NCBI RefSeq assembly: GCF_001431415.1 | Contig: NZ_LDJI01000012.1 | Span: 124,001 to 188,000, forward strand | DNA: 64,000 nucleotides | Origin: Stenotrophomonas humi | Lineage (GTDB): Bacteria > Pseudomonadota > Gammaproteobacteria > Xanthomonadales > Xanthomonadaceae | Reading direction: 5' to 3' | Part shown: positions 62,872-64,000 of the stretch, one piece after another | Numbering within the stretch: position 1 is the first letter of the stretch | Layout of the letters: every line of letters starts with the position of its first letter | Notes under the pieces: generated by a model | What the model was told of the DNA's origin: nothing | Database searches by the model: none | Seen by the model: only the letters and a program-made list of their open reading frames with translations | Program-made: the position numbers and the translations under genes

Positions 62872-63747
62872 ATGTCCCAGAACACGTTCGATATCGTCTA
62901 CGAACTGCGGCAGCGCCGGCACGAGTTCAGCCCGGTGGAAGCACGCATTGCCGCGGCCATCCTTGCCGACGTGGACGCCGCTGCACAGTACGGCGTCAGT
63001 GAACTGGCCGAACGCGCCGAAGTCAGCGCCGCCGCCATCTCGCGGTTTGCCAAGGCGTTGGGCTGCGAGCACGTGCGCGAACTGCGCGCGCGTCTGGCGT
63101 CTGCCAGTGCGGTCGGCAAGCGTTTCCTTGAGCAGCAGAACGCACCGCCGGTTTCCGCGCTGTATGCGCAGATCTGCGATGACATCCAGGAAAGCCTGCG
63201 CCACAACATCGCCAACCTGAAGGAAGACGTGGTGCAGGGCCTGGCCGATGCATTGTGCAGCGCGCGGATGATCCACATCTTCGGCCTGGGCGGGTGCTCG
63301 ACCGTGTTCGCGCAGGAAATGCAAAGCCGGCTGGTACGTTTTGGTCGACCGGTGGCGGCCTGCAGCGACGCGCTGATGATGAAGATCATCGCCGCCACGC
63401 TCGGCCCGGACGACCTGGTGCTCGCATTGTCGGTCAGCGGCATCACCCCGGAGATCGTCTCGGCGGTGGACATCGCCCGCACCTATGGTGCGCGTGTCGG
63501 CGCCATCACCCAGGCCAATACCGAACTGTCCGAGCGCAGCGACTGGCTGTTGCCGATCCAGATCGAGGAAACCGATTTCGTGTTCAAGCCCTCGGCGTCG
63601 CGCTACGCGATGATGCTCGCCATCGACGTGCTGGCCACCACCACCGCGCTCAACGGCGCCAATGCCAACCACGAGCACCTGCGCCGCATCAAGCTGGCCC
63701 TGGACCGCCACCGTGGCGGCGACTCGCGCCTGCCGCTGGGTGATTGA
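62872..63747 (+). CDS. RpiR-family transcriptional regulator
   Basis: 291 residues. The N-terminal HTH_6 domain (FSPVEARIAAAILADVDAAAQYGVSELAERAEVSAAAISRFAKALGC) is followed by a SIS domain from about residue 130 (IHIFGLGGCSTVFAQEMQSRLVRFGRPV, LALSVSGITPEIVSAVDIART). SIS domains usually bind phosphosugars, so the signal in a D-amino-acid operon is unclear. The gene is tightly packed between the permease and the acylase, hence likely an autoregulator of the operon through the two GAAA-N5-TTTC sites. Confidence 0.93.
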   Translation: MSQNTFDIVYELRQRRHEFSPVEARIAAAILADVDAAAQYGVSELAERAEVSAAAISRFAKALGCEHVRELRARLASASAVGKRFLEQQNAPPVSALYAQICDDIQESLRHNIANLKEDVVQGLADALCSARMIHIFGLGGCSTVFAQEMQSRLVRFGRPVAACSDALMMKIIAATLGPDDLVLALSVSGITPEIVSAVDIARTYGARVGAITQANTELSERSDWLLPIQIEETDFVFKPSASRYAMMLAIDVLATTTALNGANANHEHLRRIKLALDRHRGGDSRLPLGD

Positions 63748-63750
63748 TCA

Positions 63751-64000
63751 ATGCATGACGTTCTGATCCGCGACGCCCTGATTCTCGATGGCAGCGACCA
63801 GCCGGGCGTGCTCGGCAATGTCGCCATCCGCGATGGCCGCATCGTCGCCATTGGCCAGTGCGACGGCGACGCCGCGCAGGTCATCGATGCCCGCGGCCTG
63901 GCACTGGCACCGGGCTTCATCGATGTGCATACGCATGACGACCTGGAAGTGATCCGCAATCCGGACATGGCCAGCAAGTTGTCGCAGGGCGTGACCACCG
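63751..64000 (+). CDS. N-acyl-D-amino-acid deacylase, 5' part (cut by window end)
   Basis: 83 codons of a gene that leaves the window. The N-terminus MHDVLIRDALILDGSDQPGVLGNVAIRDGRIVAIG is the composite domain of amidohydrolases, and GFIDVHTHDDLEV carries the HxH metal ligands (His60, His62). D-aminoacylase/N-acyl-D-glutamate deacylase proteins match this start. It frees D-amino acids from N-acyl forms, a sensible partner for the deaminase. ATG 63751 is three bases after the rpiR stop. Confidence 0.85.
   Translation, partial: MHDVLIRDALILDGSDQPGVLGNVAIRDGRIVAIGQCDGDAAQVIDARGLALAPGFIDVHTHDDLEVIRNPDMASKLSQGVTT

Overview
The window is high-GC gammaproteobacterial DNA, best explained as Stenotrophomonas (Xanthomonadaceae). 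The strongest clue is the five-gene block smeP-smeO / smeRo-pcm-tolC, the layout described for the SmeOP-TolCsm efflux pump of S. maltophilia. The ilvC-ilvG-ilvM-ilvA-leuA-leuC-leuD-leuB order, the TonB receptor type and the D-amino-acid cluster fit the same group. I saw no insertion sequence, prophage, CRISPR array, rRNA or tRNA. It reads as core chromosome with several regulated accessory modules.

Layout. 1-570 is the 3' end of an HDOD-domain signalling gene. 831-7067 (minus) holds a membrane-anchored winged-helix/beta-propeller regulator, an AraC regulator and a TonB-dependent receptor. 7203-7306 is a lone plus-strand unit (micro-ORF or small RNA) between two minus genes. 7316-10825 (minus) carries a K+-channel-like protein, a DUF4136 lipoprotein and thiC with its TPP riboswitch. 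11047-15548 holds a BCCT transporter, gamma-glutamyltransferase and a BTAD/SARP-type regulator. 15776-25269 is the branched-chain amino acid superoperon, led by a transcription attenuator with a newly read leader peptide (branched-chain control residues LLVLVLI). gdhA and a propeller-type diguanylate cyclase follow.

29855-37136 is the SmeOP-TolC pump with its TetR repressor and a palindromic operator in the divergent promoter. 37244-42329 is envelope glycolipid biosynthesis: waaA, a late lipid A acyltransferase, an O-antigen-ligase-like protein and a glycosyltransferase, plus a zf-CHCC protein. 42438-49566 is a peptide-export module: C39-peptidase ABC transporter, periplasmic M16 protease, HlyD adaptor and divergent XRE regulator. 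No convincing cargo gene was found, though a cysteine-rich reading frame follows the regulator.

49747-60094 is a C4-acid module: malic enzyme MaeB, DctA, a hybrid sensor kinase, a LuxR-type response regulator and two paralogous porins. dctA and both porins share a 20-bp promoter element at nearly constant distance from the start codon, so they probably form one regulon. 60140-64000 is a D-amino-acid catabolic operon (D-serine/D-threonine deaminase-type enzyme, Gnt-family permease, RpiR regulator, N-acyl-D-amino-acid deacylase cut by the window end) with two GAAA-N5-TTTC sites that suit an RpiR operator.

The most noteworthy observations are the ilv attenuator (possibly leaderless), the shared promoter box of the dctA/porin regulon, the orphan peptide-export system, and the stand-alone micro-transcript at 7.2 kb.
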